Source: Micromonospora okii
GTDB taxonomy: Bacteria; Actinomycetota; Actinomycetes; Mycobacteriales; Micromonosporaceae
Assembly: GCF_020884795.1 (NCBI RefSeq)
Contig: NZ_BBZF01000021.1
Span: 111,349 to 175,348 of the forward strand
Reading direction: 5' to 3'
Length of the DNA: 64,000 bases
Positions 8,379 to 17,071 of the stretch are shown piece by piece (within the stretch, counting starts at the first letter, position 1; every line of letters starts with the position of its first letter). The notes under the pieces were generated by a model. That model did not search any database. It was not told the origin of the DNA and saw only the letters and a list, made by a program, of their open reading frames with translations. The translations under genes and the position numbers were made by a program.

Positions 8379-10187
8379 TCACCGGTAGGCGTTCGCCTGC
8401 ACGGTGAAGAGGTCGGCGTAGAGGCCGTTCGCGCTCATCAACGCGTCGTGGCTGCCCATCTCCCGCAGCCGGCCGTCGCGGAGGACCGCGATCTGGTCCG
8501 CCGTCCGGACGGTCGAGAAGCGGTGCGACACGAAGAGGGTGATCATCCCCCGCTCTCCGCGCGCGTCGGACGCGGCGTTCACGATCCGTTCGAACAGCGC
8601 GTGTTCCGCCAGGGCGTCCAGGGCCGCCGCCGGCTCGTCGAGGGCCACGAGCAGCGGGTCGCGTCGCATCAGGGTGCGGGCCAGCCCCAACCGCTGCCAC
8701 TGCCCGCCGGAGAGCTCCGTACCGTCGCCGTAACCGTGCCCGAGCAGACCGTCCAGGCCGCCGGGAACCCCCCGCGCGATGCCCCGCGCGCCGGCCCGGT
8801 CGAGCGCCGCCATGATCTCCTGGTCGGCGTCGACGGCCTCCGGCCGGCCCAGCCCGACGTTCTCCCGCAGCAGCAGCTCGAAGCGCGCGAAGTCCTGGAA
8901 CAGCGTGGCGACCCGGGAACGCCACTGCTCGGGGGTCAGCTCGCGCAGGTCGACCCCGTCGACGGTGATCCGGCCCGAGGTCGGCTCGCAGAGGCCGCAG
9001 ATAATCCGCACCAGGGTGCTCTTGCCCGCGCCGTTCTCACCCACCAGCGCCAGCGTGCTGCCGGCCGGGATCTCCATCGACACGTCCCGCAGCACCGGCT
9101 CGTCGGCGCCCGGGTAGGCGAAGGAGACGTTTTCCAGCCGGATGCCCCGCCGCAGCCGGGCGGGCGGCCCCGACACCTCCGCCCGGCGGGCCGGGCCGGT
9201 CGCGGGGGCACGTCCGGGAGCGGCCGTCAACTGCCGCAGCAGGTCGATGCGCTCGACGGTACGACCCATCTGCTGCAACATCCCGAGCATCCCCAGCAGG
9301 CCGGCCACCTGCACGCTGACCTGGACCGCGAGGGTGAGCACCAGGACGACCTGCCCCACGTTCGCCTCGCCGCGCACCGCGCTGCGGACGACGAGGAAGA
9401 TCGCCGTCCCGTACGCCGCCGCGAAGAGCACCTGCCCCCCGGCGCGCAGCAGGGCGCTGCGCCGGTGCGCCCGCCACAGCCGGCCGGTCGTCGCCGCCCA
9501 GGCCGCCCGCTGCCGCGCGATCACCGCGTCCCGCGCGCCGGAGAGCCGGATCTCCTTCGCGGAGCTTCCGGTCGTGGCCACCTTCACCAGGTGTCGGGAG
9601 ACCTGGATGTCGACGGCGGCGGCCTGCTGGGCCTCGTCGATCATCCGCTGCGCGCGGTTGCTGAGCAGCACCGGCGGCAGGGCCGCCAGCGGCAGCATCA
9701 CCAGCCACGGGTCGACGCTGACCAGCAGCACGGAGGTGAGGCCGAGCTGCACCACGACGCCGCCCAACTGGAGCGTCGACTCAAGCGCGTTGCGCACCCG
9801 GATCAGGTTCTCGGTCACCAGGGTCAGCGCCTCGACGAACCTCGGGGAGTCGAAGTGGTCGATGCCGGCGCTGCCGTTGACGATCGAGGCGACCTCGTCG
9901 GTGATGGCGAGCTGCTCCAGGTCCCCCAACTCGAAGTAGGACAGGTGCGCGAAGTGCATCATGGTCAGCTCGAAGACCAGCAGCAGGGCGGCGGCCAGGG
10001 CCAGCAGCACCGCCACCGTGGCGTCCCGGCCGATCGCGGCGTTGGTGAGGGCCGCGAGGACGACGCCGATCAGTGGCGTCGCGAGGTAGCCCACGGCCAT
10101 CAGGACGATCGCGGTGAGGAGTCTGCGGCGGTCGGTGCGGTAACCGAGGCGCAGGAGGAACCCGGCCGCGAGGGCGATCCTTCTCAT
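8379..10187 (-). CDS. ABC exporter half-transporter (permease-ATPase fusion), second of a pair
   Basis: A 602-residue exporter: an N-terminal six-helix transmembrane domain (to about residue 330) and a C-terminal ATPase with Walker A LVGENGAGKST, signature ELSGGQWQR, Walker B LLVALDEP and switch His in FVSHRFSTVR. It has no C39 peptidase domain, so it does not process a leader peptide. Its ATG overlaps the stop of the preceding exporter gene by 4 nt, which indicates translational coupling and a heterodimeric transporter. Placed in the biosynthetic cluster, it probably exports the product or gives self-resistance. The LDEP motif is followed by AAALDA where LDEPTAALDA would be canonical. Confidence 0.88.
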   Translation of the reverse strand: MRRIALAAGFLLRLGYRTDRRRLLTAIVLMAVGYLATPLIGVVLAALTNAAIGRDATVAVLLALAAALLLVFELTMMHFAHLSYFELGDLEQLAITDEVASIVNGSAGIDHFDSPRFVEALTLVTENLIRVRNALESTLQLGGVVVQLGLTSVLLVSVDPWLVMLPLAALPPVLLSNRAQRMIDEAQQAAAVDIQVSRHLVKVATTGSSAKEIRLSGARDAVIARQRAAWAATTGRLWRAHRRSALLRAGGQVLFAAAYGTAIFLVVRSAVRGEANVGQVVLVLTLAVQVSVQVAGLLGMLGMLQQMGRTVERIDLLRQLTAAPGRAPATGPARRAEVSGPPARLRRGIRLENVSFAYPGADEPVLRDVSMEIPAGSTLALVGENGAGKSTLVRIICGLCEPTSGRITVDGVDLRELTPEQWRSRVATLFQDFARFELLLRENVGLGRPEAVDADQEIMAALDRAGARGIARGVPGGLDGLLGHGYGDGTELSGGQWQRLGLARTLMRRDPLLVALDEPAAALDALAEHALFERIVNAASDARGERGMITLFVSHRFSTVRTADQIAVLRDGRLREMGSHDALMSANGLYADLFTVQANAYR

Positions 10188-12052
10188 CGCACCGCCGTCG
10201 AGTCGACCGGGTCCGTCCGGAACCTGCGCGCCTGCAACTCGAACAGCTCGGCGTACCGGCCGTCGCGTCGGATCAGCTCGTCGTGGCTGCCGCGTTCGAC
10301 GACCCGGCCGTGCTCGATCACCACGATCTGGTCCGCGTGGCGGACCGTGGAGAACCGGTGGGAGATCAGGACGCTGGTGATCCCCTTCGCGGTGGCCAGG
10401 AAGCGGTCGTGGAACTCCACCTCCGCCCGCACGTCGAGCTGCGCGGTCGGCTCGTCGAGCACCAGCACCGACGCGCCGCCGTCGACGGCGAGCAGCGCCC
10501 GGGCGAGGGCGACGCGCTGCCACTCGCCGCCCGACAGGTCCGTGCCGCCGGGATGGCGCGAGGAGAGCGGCACGCGCAGCGGGTCCGCCGCCCCCCGCAG
10601 GGCGTCCAGCGCGCCGGCCCGCTCGGCGGCGGCCGTGATCGCCTCGTCGTCGGCGAGCAGCCGTGGCGCGCCGAGGCCGATGTTCTCCGCCACGGTCAGC
10701 TCGTAGCGGACGTAGTCCTGGAAGATCACCGCGAGCCGCCGTCGCCACCCGTCGGGGTCGAAGCCGGCCAGGTCGGCCCCGTCCACGGTGATCCGGCCGC
10801 CGGTCGGCTCGTAGAGGCGGGCGAGCAGCTTCACCAGCGTGGTCTTGCCCGCGCCGTTGAGGCCGACGATGGCGGTGGAACGGCCGACCGGGAGCGTGAG
10901 GTCCAGGCCGTCGAGGATGTCGGGGCCGTCCGGGGCGTACCGGAAGCTCACGTTCTCGAAGCGGATCTCCCGGCTCGGCCGCACCGGCGGCGTCGTCGCC
11001 CGCGCGGCGGTCGGGCGGGCGGCGTCCGCCCGTCGTTCGAAGCGCTCCAGGGCCTCGAACGAGTGCAGCCCGAACTGCGTCTGCACGTCGCACTCCGGGA
11101 AGTAGACGCCGAAGCGCATGGGGATCAGGATTCCCTGGAGGGCGACGGCGAGCGCGAAGAGGTCGATCTCTCCCCGACCGGCCGCCACGGCGAGCATCGT
11201 GATGGCGATCGCCCCACCGACGAACCCCACGGCGGAGAACCCGACGAACGGCCAGAACTGGAGGCGTCGGCTGCCGGCCCACATCGGTCGGAGGTTGGCC
11301 ATGGTGTCGGAGCGCAGCCGCTCGCGCAGCCAGCCCAGCAGCCCGAACACGCGGATCTCCTTGGCGGCGGTCGCGCCGGTCGCCAGGCCGGCGACGTACC
11401 CGGCCCGGCGTCGGTGCCCGGCCAGGGACTCCGACACCGCCGCGAACCGCCCCAGCGTGCCGCGCACCCCCGCCCGGATGACCAGCGCGGTGATCATCAT
11501 GATCAGCCCGGCGAGCGGGCTCAGCACCACGCCGACGAGCACGACGGCGGCGACCAACTGGCAGTAGCGGGACACCAGCGCGGGGATCGCGCCGACGGCG
11601 TCGCCGGGGGTGTACGCCTGCCGCTCGAACGCCGCCCGCGCGTCGGCGAGCACGTCCAGGGCCTCGGGGTCCTCCAGCAGCGCGATCGGCGCGTCGGCGA
11701 GCGACGCGTCGAGCAGCCGCCCGACGCACACCTCGTCGACCCGACGCGCGATGACCTCGGTGACGGCGGACTGGAACGGCGTCAGGAGCTGTTGCAGGGT
11801 GAACGCGCCCAGCGCCACCGCGAAGACGACCGCGATGCCGTCCCACGACAGGCCCGTAGGCTGCGCGGCGAGGGCCGGCACGCGGGAGAGCAACATGCTG
11901 GTGGAGACGATGAACACCGACGGCAGCAGGCCGAGCGTGACGTTCAGCGCGAGCGCGCCGAGGACCAGGCCGCGCCCCGCGTGCGGCAACAGGCGGAGCA
12001 TCTTCACCCAGCGGGTGGAGCGCTTCCTGAGGGCGAGCACCAGCGGTGCCAC
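10184..12052 (-). CDS. ABC exporter half-transporter (permease-ATPase fusion), first of a pair
   Basis: A 622-residue exporter with an N-terminal membrane domain and a C-terminal ATPase: Walker A IVGLNGAGKTT, signature DLSGGEWQRVALARAL, Walker B SVLVLDEPTAQLD and switch LISHRFSTVR. Both halves of this pair retain complete nucleotide sites. GTG 12052 is preceded by a perfect AGGAGG. A promoter-like TTGATG-17 nt-TAGGCT lies upstream (12110-12138), so the two exporter genes can be transcribed separately from the glycosyltransferase before them. Confidence 0.88.
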   Translation of the reverse strand: MAPLVLALRKRSTRWVKMLRLLPHAGRGLVLGALALNVTLGLLPSVFIVSTSMLLSRVPALAAQPTGLSWDGIAVVFAVALGAFTLQQLLTPFQSAVTEVIARRVDEVCVGRLLDASLADAPIALLEDPEALDVLADARAAFERQAYTPGDAVGAIPALVSRYCQLVAAVVLVGVVLSPLAGLIMMITALVIRAGVRGTLGRFAAVSESLAGHRRRAGYVAGLATGATAAKEIRVFGLLGWLRERLRSDTMANLRPMWAGSRRLQFWPFVGFSAVGFVGGAIAITMLAVAAGRGEIDLFALAVALQGILIPMRFGVYFPECDVQTQFGLHSFEALERFERRADAARPTAARATTPPVRPSREIRFENVSFRYAPDGPDILDGLDLTLPVGRSTAIVGLNGAGKTTLVKLLARLYEPTGGRITVDGADLAGFDPDGWRRRLAVIFQDYVRYELTVAENIGLGAPRLLADDEAITAAAERAGALDALRGAADPLRVPLSSRHPGGTDLSGGEWQRVALARALLAVDGGASVLVLDEPTAQLDVRAEVEFHDRFLATAKGITSVLISHRFSTVRHADQIVVIEHGRVVERGSHDELIRRDGRYAELFELQARRFRTDPVDSTAVR

Positions 12053-12109
12053 CGAACCTCCTATGTCGCCCGTGGTCGTCGACCCGGGGGCCGACCACCG
12101 AACCCGGCG

Positions 12110-12138
12110 AGCCTAACGGCGGCCGGAGTGATCATCAA
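12110..12138 (-). promoter_or_regulatory. sigma-70-type promoter for the exporter pair
   Basis: On the minus strand TTGATG (12133-12138) and TAGGCT (12110-12115) are separated by 17 nt, and the start codon is about 57 nt beyond the -10. The -35 overlaps the stop codon of the glycosyltransferase gene. The 13-mer formed by the -10 and its downstream flank recurs upstream of the BtpA gene. Confidence 0.55.
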
Positions 12139-13319
12139 CAGGGCTGCTGCGGGGACGGGTGCCGCACCGCCGGCAGGTCACCGCCGACGCGGGCCGTCCG
12201 GCGCGCCGTTTCCAGGCCCAGCCGCACCGCCGCGTCCACGACGGGCGCGAGCTGTTCGCTCACCGTCGGAAGGGCGGAGCCGTCCACGAAGTTGCGCAGG
12301 CCGCCGGGCGCGAGCGTGGCCAGCGCCGCCGCCGGGACCGGCCCGGTCGACGCGCCGTCGGCGGGAGCGCCACACTCACCCGCCAGGAGCCCCACGGCGA
12401 CCGCCGCCGTGACGAGGGCCTGCGTCAGGTGGGCCGGCACGGCGTCGCCCGCGTACGACGGGCCCCCGTCGGGGATCAGCCGCCGCACGTCGTCGTCGGA
12501 GAGCCCGTGGGCCCGCAGCAGGTCGACGGCCGGCACCTCCCGCCAGTCGTCGCTGTCCGGCCGGTCCCGGAACCGGCAGATGGCCTTCCCGGTGAACCAG
12601 GAGAAGAACGGCACGACGGCGATCCGGTCGAGGACGGTCCCGCCCGGCCCGGGGCCGGCCCGCCAGCACGCGGCCTTGCGCAGGCCGTGCCAGCCGTTGC
12701 CGGCGATGCTCACCTCGTCGCCGTGCTGGACGAGGTTCGACACCGACACGACCATCGGCACGCCCACCGCCCGCAGGAAGCCCAGGAGCATCTCGTCGTC
12801 CGGCTCCTCGCCGGTGGTGGCCCGCGCGGCGTACCGGTCGAACTCGCGGGCGACGTCCGCCGGCAGGATGAGCGCCTGGGCCGGCATGTAGCCGTCGACC
12901 ACCTCGACCCAGTCGGTGCCGACGAGCGCGGCGATCCGCAGGGCGTACGAGGTGAACGACCCCCACTCGGTGAACAGGCCGAGGGCGTGGCCCGGCAGGG
13001 CGCGCGCCCCGGCGAGCGCGTGCCGCACGAAGTCCGGCGCCAGGACGGAGTCGTCCTGGACCACGAGGTGGTGCGTCGCGTCCGGCGCGACCCGCGACCA
13101 CGCCAGGCGCGAGGTGCGCAGCGTGCCGCCGGGGCGGCCGGGCTCCGGGTCGGTCGCCACGGCCGCGTCGAGCCCGGCGAGCGCCACGGCGAGACGCTCC
13201 GCCGCCGCCCGCCGGGCGGGATGCGCCATGACGCAGGCCGAGAGCCGGACCGGCGGGGCGGGCGGGTGCGCGGGGGCCGGCGCGGACCGGGCGCGCGTCG
13301 ACACATCGTGGGCGGTCAT
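12135..13319 (-). CDS. glycosyltransferase-like protein of the cluster
   Basis: A 394-residue protein. The N-terminal part reads SACVMAHPARR, then a strand ending HHLVVQDDSV, which looks like the donor-binding acidic motif of GT-A folds. Later come GYMPAQALILP, PDDEMLLGFLR and SNLVQHGDEVS, a pattern seen in GT25-like and polysaccharide glycosyltransferases. The acceptor and sugar are unknown. The start is uncertain: ATG 13319 has no ribosome site but lies 7 nt after a TACAGT box, as expected for a leaderless message; in-frame ATG 13346 and later GTG codons are possible. It precedes the ABC exporters on the same strand. Confidence 0.6.
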   Translation of the reverse strand: MTAHDVSTRARSAPAPAHPPAPPVRLSACVMAHPARRAAAERLAVALAGLDAAVATDPEPGRPGGTLRTSRLAWSRVAPDATHHLVVQDDSVLAPDFVRHALAGARALPGHALGLFTEWGSFTSYALRIAALVGTDWVEVVDGYMPAQALILPADVAREFDRYAARATTGEEPDDEMLLGFLRAVGVPMVVSVSNLVQHGDEVSIAGNGWHGLRKAACWRAGPGPGGTVLDRIAVVPFFSWFTGKAICRFRDRPDSDDWREVPAVDLLRAHGLSDDDVRRLIPDGGPSYAGDAVPAHLTQALVTAAVAVGLLAGECGAPADGASTGPVPAAALATLAPGGLRNFVDGSALPTVSEQLAPVVDAAVRLGLETARRTARVGGDLPAVRHPSPQQPC

Positions 13320-13321
13320 GG

Positions 13322-13345
13322 TGATCACTGTATCCACAATGATCA
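13322..13345. promoter_or_regulatory. 24-bp near-perfect inverted repeat in the divergent promoter region
   Basis: TGATCA occurs at 13322-13327 and 13340-13345. The arms extend to 10 bp with one mismatch around a 4-nt centre. The element lies directly upstream of ATG 13319 (minus) and about 65 nt before GTG 13410 (plus), and covers the TACAGT box of the minus-strand gene. A dimeric regulator binding here could control both directions. Confidence 0.5.
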
Positions 13346-13372
13346 TGCGGGCACCGGCCGCCCGCGACGTGC

Positions 13373-13401
13373 TTGACGAGGCAGAACCGGCCGGGCAGGA
13401 T
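13373..13401 (+). promoter_or_regulatory. strong promoter giving a leaderless acetyltransferase mRNA
   Basis: TTGACG at 13373-13378 and CAGGAT at 13396-13401 are separated by exactly 17 nt. The start codon GTG 13410 is 8 nt after the -10, where transcription would begin, and no Shine-Dalgarno sequence is present. All of this fits leaderless transcription, which is common in actinobacteria. Confidence 0.65.
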
Positions 13402-13409
13402 TCACCGCT

Positions 13410-13934
13410 GTGTCCAGTGAGAGCGCAGACGGCGGGCCGACGCAGTGGACGTGGGAGGTCGCCACGGATGCGTCGGAGGCGCACGCCCTGCTGTGCGCCA
13501 GTGACGGACACCAGGCGGCCCGGTACGGGATGACCGCTCCCGTGCGCAGCCTCGACACCACCGCGCGCCGGGTGCGGGCGGGCTCGGTGCACCTGCTGCG
13601 CCACGGCGCGGAGGCGGCGGCGTCGTTCACGCTGTCCCCCGAGCCCCCGCACGGCATGGACCTCTCCGTCTACCCGCCCGCCGCCAGCCCGGTCTACCTG
13701 CAACGGCTGGCCGTCGCGCCGGCGCACGAGGGCTCGATCGTCGGTCTGCGGTGCCTGCGTCGGGCCGTCGAGCTGGCCCACGAGCGGGGCGCGGACGTGC
13801 TGCGCTGCGAGGCCAACCCCGATCTCCAGGCGACGCGGCGGATGCTCGACGCGCTCGGCTTCACCCAGCACGGGCCGACGCTGGCGGAGAACGGCGTGCG
13901 CCGGGTCCACCTGCAGAAGATTGTCGCCGAGTAG
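13410..13934 (+). CDS. GNAT-family N-acetyltransferase
   Basis: A 174-residue protein. Its second half carries the GNAT core: the YLQRLAVAP strand, an acetyl-CoA loop region (AHEGSIVGLRCLRRAVELA) and the ANPDLQATRRMLDALGF helix-strand motif. The classical Q/RxxGxG/A loop is relaxed here to EGSIVG. It probably acetylates an amine of a cluster intermediate or serves in self-protection. It is read from a leaderless-type promoter. The acyl carrier protein follows 101 nt later on the same strand, suggesting a shared transcript. Confidence 0.8.
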   Translation: MSSESADGGPTQWTWEVATDASEAHALLCASDGHQAARYGMTAPVRSLDTTARRVRAGSVHLLRHGAEAAASFTLSPEPPHGMDLSVYPPAASPVYLQRLAVAPAHEGSIVGLRCLRRAVELAHERGADVLRCEANPDLQATRRMLDALGFTQHGPTLAENGVRRVHLQKIVAE

Positions 13935-14035
13935 CCCACGGCGAAGAGCGACGACGAATCAGCGACGTGACCCGACAGGGTCCGCCGGGTACGGCACAGC
14001 GCACGGCTGTCGTCCGAAGGGAACGTGACCCAGTA

Positions 14036-14338
14036 GTGGATGAGTTGAGAAGGGCCATCACCGAGCTGGTGCGGCCGTACGTCCGCGCCGCCGACGCGCG
14101 CGCCCTGGACGACCCCGACGCGGAGCTGGTCGCGCTCGGCGTCGACTCCCTCGCCGTCGTCGAGCTGATCGTCCTGATCGAGAGGAGGTTCTCGGTCACG
14201 TTCCCGTCCGACCTGCTCGACTGGTCCACCTTCCGCACCGTCACATCGATCGCGGAGACGGTGGTGTCGCTGGGCGGGTCCGCCGGAAGCGGCCCGGGCG
14301 ACCTCGACCGGCCCCACTCCGCGACCGGGTCCGCGTAG
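14036..14338 (+). CDS. free-standing acyl carrier protein
   Basis: A 100-residue ACP. The phosphopantetheine attachment serine is Ser38 in LGVDSLAVVELI, followed by the usual helix III region and a 20-residue Gly/Ser/Pro tail. GTG 14036 is chosen because it starts a standard ACP. The nearest purine-rich site (GAAGGGA, 14016-14022) is rather far, and GTG 14025 and ATG 14040 are out of frame. The acyl-AMP ligase begins 2 nt after its stop, so the two act together, the ligase most likely loading this carrier. Confidence 0.88.
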   Translation: MDELRRAITELVRPYVRAADARALDDPDAELVALGVDSLAVVELIVLIERRFSVTFPSDLLDWSTFRTVTSIAETVVSLGGSAGSGPGDLDRPHSATGSA

Positions 14339-14340
14339 CC

Positions 14341-15954
14341 ATGCGCGCAGCCCAGGTCACGGATCACGACCTCGCCCACAGCTACCAGGGCCGCCCGTTC
14401 GGGCCGCCCTGGGAGTACGGCGGCACCATCGTGTCGATCCTCCGCCGCCAGGTCGACGTGCTCGGCGACGCCGCCTTCCTGACGACCGCCACGGCCGACG
14501 GCGAGACGACGACGCTCTCCTACCGCGACGTGAACCGCCTCAGCCGGCGGGTGAGCGCCTGGCTGCGCCGCGAGGCGGGGGTGGGCGCGGGCGACACCGT
14601 GGCGCTCGCCCCCGTCAACGACGCGCGGTCGGTCGTCGGCATCCTCGGGGCCCTCCGCGCGGGCTGCACGGTGCTGCTGCTCAGCCCCGCCGACCCGGTC
14701 GCCCGGCTGCGCCCGCAGGTCGAGTCCGCCGGGGCGAAGGTCGTCCTGCACCCCCCGACGGTCTCCCTCGACCCGTCGTTGGCGTCGGTGGTCCTCCCGG
14801 ACCCCGAGACCCTGGCCGACCCGGCGTGGGACGAGCCGGACGCGCCGGTGGGCCCGGCCGACGACGCGTTCCTCATCGGCACCTCCGGGTCGACGGCCGC
14901 CTCGAAGCTCGTGGCGCAGTCGCACTACAACGTGGTGGCGAACGCCGCCGCGCTGCGCGCCCACCACGGGATCAGGCCGGGCGAGCGGCTGCTGGGGTGC
15001 CTGCCGATCCACCACGTGAACGGGCTCCACTTCACCGTGCTGGGCCCCCTCGCGGCGGGCGCCCACGTGCTGCTCGCGCACGCGTTCGACCCGTTCGGCT
15101 ATCCCCGGCTGCTCGAACGGTTCCGGCCCCGGATCGCGTCCGTGGTGCCGAGCCTGCTCGAAGCCCTCACCCACACCTGGCGCACGCCACGGCTGCCGGC
15201 GGACTTCGGCTACTTCGTCTCGGCCGCCGCGCCGCTGACCGCCCAGACCGCCCGGGAGGTGTCGCGGCGTCTCGGCACGCGCGTCCTCCAGGGCTACGGG
15301 CTGACGGAGACCACCAACTTCTCCACCACGATGCCCCCGGACGTCTCGCCGGAGACCTACCGCCGGCTGATCCTGGAGGCGGACATCCCGTCCATCGGCA
15401 CGGCGATGCCCGGCAACGAGGTCGCCGTGCTGCTGGAGGACGGCCGGGTGGCCGAGCCGGGCCAGGTCGGTGAGCTCTGCATGCGCGGCCACAACGTGAT
15501 GAGCCGGTACGCGGGCAACGCCGACGCCACCGCCGAGGCGTTCCGGCACGGCTGGTTCCACTCGCAGGACCTGGGCTTCGCGGTGCGCGACCCCGACGAC
15601 GACCGGCTCTACTTCGTGGTCACGGGGCGCGGCAAGAACATCGCCAAGGTACGCGGCGAGACGGTCTCCCTGGAGGAGATGGAGCGGGCCCTGCGGGCCG
15701 TGCCGGGGGTCCGCGACGCGGCGTGCGTCTGCCTGCCGCACCGGTTCCTGGGCGACGAGATCGTGGCGGCGGTGGTCTTCGCCCCCGGCGAGCGGCCGGA
15801 CGTCGGGGCCGCGCTGTGCGCCTCGTTCGCCGCCACGGTCGTGCCGCGGCGGGTCCTGTCGCTCGACGCCATCCCCCGCACCGCCACGGGGAAGATCCTC
15901 CGGCCGAGGCTGGCCGAGCAGGTCGCGGCGCAGCTCGACGCGCCGCCGCAGTGA
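14341..15954 (+). CDS. acyl-AMP ligase (ANL superfamily) partner of the ACP
   Basis: The 537-residue adenylating enzyme has the P-loop GTSGSTAASK near residue 180, YGLTETTNFS near 320, and the C-terminal lysine in RTATGKILR near 517. The loop lacks the usual TTG-x-PKG form: SKLVAQSH replaces PKGVxxTH, a recognisable oddity. It lies 2 nt after the ACP gene and probably activates a carboxylic acid and loads it on that carrier. The substrate could be an amino, hydroxy or fatty acid; the sequence alone does not decide. A hairpin terminator follows. Confidence 0.85.
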   Translation: MRAAQVTDHDLAHSYQGRPFGPPWEYGGTIVSILRRQVDVLGDAAFLTTATADGETTTLSYRDVNRLSRRVSAWLRREAGVGAGDTVALAPVNDARSVVGILGALRAGCTVLLLSPADPVARLRPQVESAGAKVVLHPPTVSLDPSLASVVLPDPETLADPAWDEPDAPVGPADDAFLIGTSGSTAASKLVAQSHYNVVANAAALRAHHGIRPGERLLGCLPIHHVNGLHFTVLGPLAAGAHVLLAHAFDPFGYPRLLERFRPRIASVVPSLLEALTHTWRTPRLPADFGYFVSAAAPLTAQTAREVSRRLGTRVLQGYGLTETTNFSTTMPPDVSPETYRRLILEADIPSIGTAMPGNEVAVLLEDGRVAEPGQVGELCMRGHNVMSRYAGNADATAEAFRHGWFHSQDLGFAVRDPDDDRLYFVVTGRGKNIAKVRGETVSLEEMERALRAVPGVRDAACVCLPHRFLGDEIVAAVVFAPGERPDVGAALCASFAATVVPRRVLSLDAIPRTATGKILRPRLAEQVAAQLDAPPQ

Positions 15955-15961
15955 CGTCGCC

Positions 15962-15989
15962 GTGCCGGCCCCTCGGCGGGGGCCGGCAC
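15962..15989. terminator. 11-bp GC hairpin between convergent genes
   Basis: GTGCCGGCCCC (15962-15972) and its exact complement (15979-15989) flank a 6-nt loop. The element sits between the acyl-AMP ligase stop (15954, plus) and the mutarotase stop (16006, minus), so it can serve both strands. Confidence 0.7.
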
Positions 15990-16005
15990 CGATTTGCCGG
16001 CCGGG

Positions 16006-17016
16006 TCAGCCGACGAGGAACTCGTGCACCGTACGGTGCCGGTAGGTCTGCCCGGGGTCGAGCCGCACCGACGGCACCTCCGGGAGGTTCGGCGCGTCGG
16101 GCCACGCGCCGGCCTCCAGGGCCAGCCCCGCGCGGGGGGCGAACAGCCCGTCGCCGCTGTACACGCCGAGCCCCGGCTGGTCGGTGCGCACCCGCATCCG
16201 GCGACCGCTGCGCTCGTCGCGCAGCTCGGCGGCCCACCGTGGATCGTCGAGGACGAAGAAGTTGTCCAGCCGGGCGGCCCCGATGCGGCGCGGGGCGCGG
16301 AAGTCCAGGCCGGTGCCGGCCACCGGGAGCAGCGGGCCGGCCAGCGGAAACAGCTCCTCGTCGAACGGGACGACCCGCTCGGCGTTGAGCGCGAGCAGGT
16401 GGCCGTCCACCGTCGACGCGCCGGCCAGGTTCCAGAACGCGTGGTTGGTCAGGCCGACGAGCGTCGGGGCGGTGGTCGACGCCCGGTAGTCGAAGGTGAG
16501 CCGGCCTTCGGCGTGCAGCCGGAACGCCACCTCGGCGGTCAACTCCCCCGGGTACCCCTGGTCACCGTCCGGGCTGACCAGCGTCAGGACCGCCGCCACC
16601 TGTTCGGGGCCCTCCTCGACGCGGGCCTGCCACACCCGGCGGTCGAAGCCGTCGGTGCCGCCGTGCAGGTGGTGGCCGCCGGCGTTGCGGTCCAGCGTGT
16701 GCCGGGTGCCGTCGAGGACGAACGTCCCGTCGCGCACGCCCCGGCAGTACCGCCCGACGGTGGAGCCGACGTAGGCGTTGAGCGCCCGGTCCTCGTACGC
16801 GGCCAGGTCCGGCAGCCGGCACACGACGTTGCTCCGGTCGCCGGCCCGGTCGGGGGCCAGCACCTCGACGAGGGTCGCGCCGTACGTCCAGACCGTCACG
16901 TCGAGGTCGCCCGCCGAGAGGGTGATCTCCTCGACGGCGCGGCCGGCGTCGGGGCCGTCGGGGCCGGTCACGCCGACCTGCCGGCGTCGCACGCGCGTCG
17001 TGTCGGGCCGCGTCAT
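16006..17016 (-). CDS. aldose 1-epimerase (galactose mutarotase family)
   Basis: A 336-residue enzyme of normal family length. Conserved elements are VGRYCRGVRDG, the histidine motif GHHLHGGTDGFD, LTNHAFWNLAG and, near the C-terminus, LALEAGAWPDAPN with the catalytic glutamate. It interconverts alpha and beta anomers of free aldoses. GGGGGA precedes ATG 17016. As the last gene of a four-gene minus-strand operon with an SIS isomerase and a BtpA protein, it suggests that sugar handling is part of this section, though it could serve general sugar metabolism. Confidence 0.88.
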   Translation of the reverse strand: MTRPDTTRVRRRQVGVTGPDGPDAGRAVEEITLSAGDLDVTVWTYGATLVEVLAPDRAGDRSNVVCRLPDLAAYEDRALNAYVGSTVGRYCRGVRDGTFVLDGTRHTLDRNAGGHHLHGGTDGFDRRVWQARVEEGPEQVAAVLTLVSPDGDQGYPGELTAEVAFRLHAEGRLTFDYRASTTAPTLVGLTNHAFWNLAGASTVDGHLLALNAERVVPFDEELFPLAGPLLPVAGTGLDFRAPRRIGAARLDNFFVLDDPRWAAELRDERSGRRMRVRTDQPGLGVYSGDGLFAPRAGLALEAGAWPDAPNLPEVPSVRLDPGQTYRHRTVHEFLVG

Positions 17017-17071
17017 CTTCTCCCCCGTCGTCCGCCCGGTGGGCGGGTCGGGGCCGATGATAGGGCCCGCC

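Noticed and set aside
8046..10706. 886-residue plus-strand frame over the ABC exporters
   Set aside because: Both exporters are unambiguous on the minus strand; the plus frame is low-complexity.
8379..12052. Peptidase-containing (leader-processing) transporter for a RiPP
   Set aside because: Both exporters start directly with transmembrane helices; no C39 peptidase Cys/His region is present.
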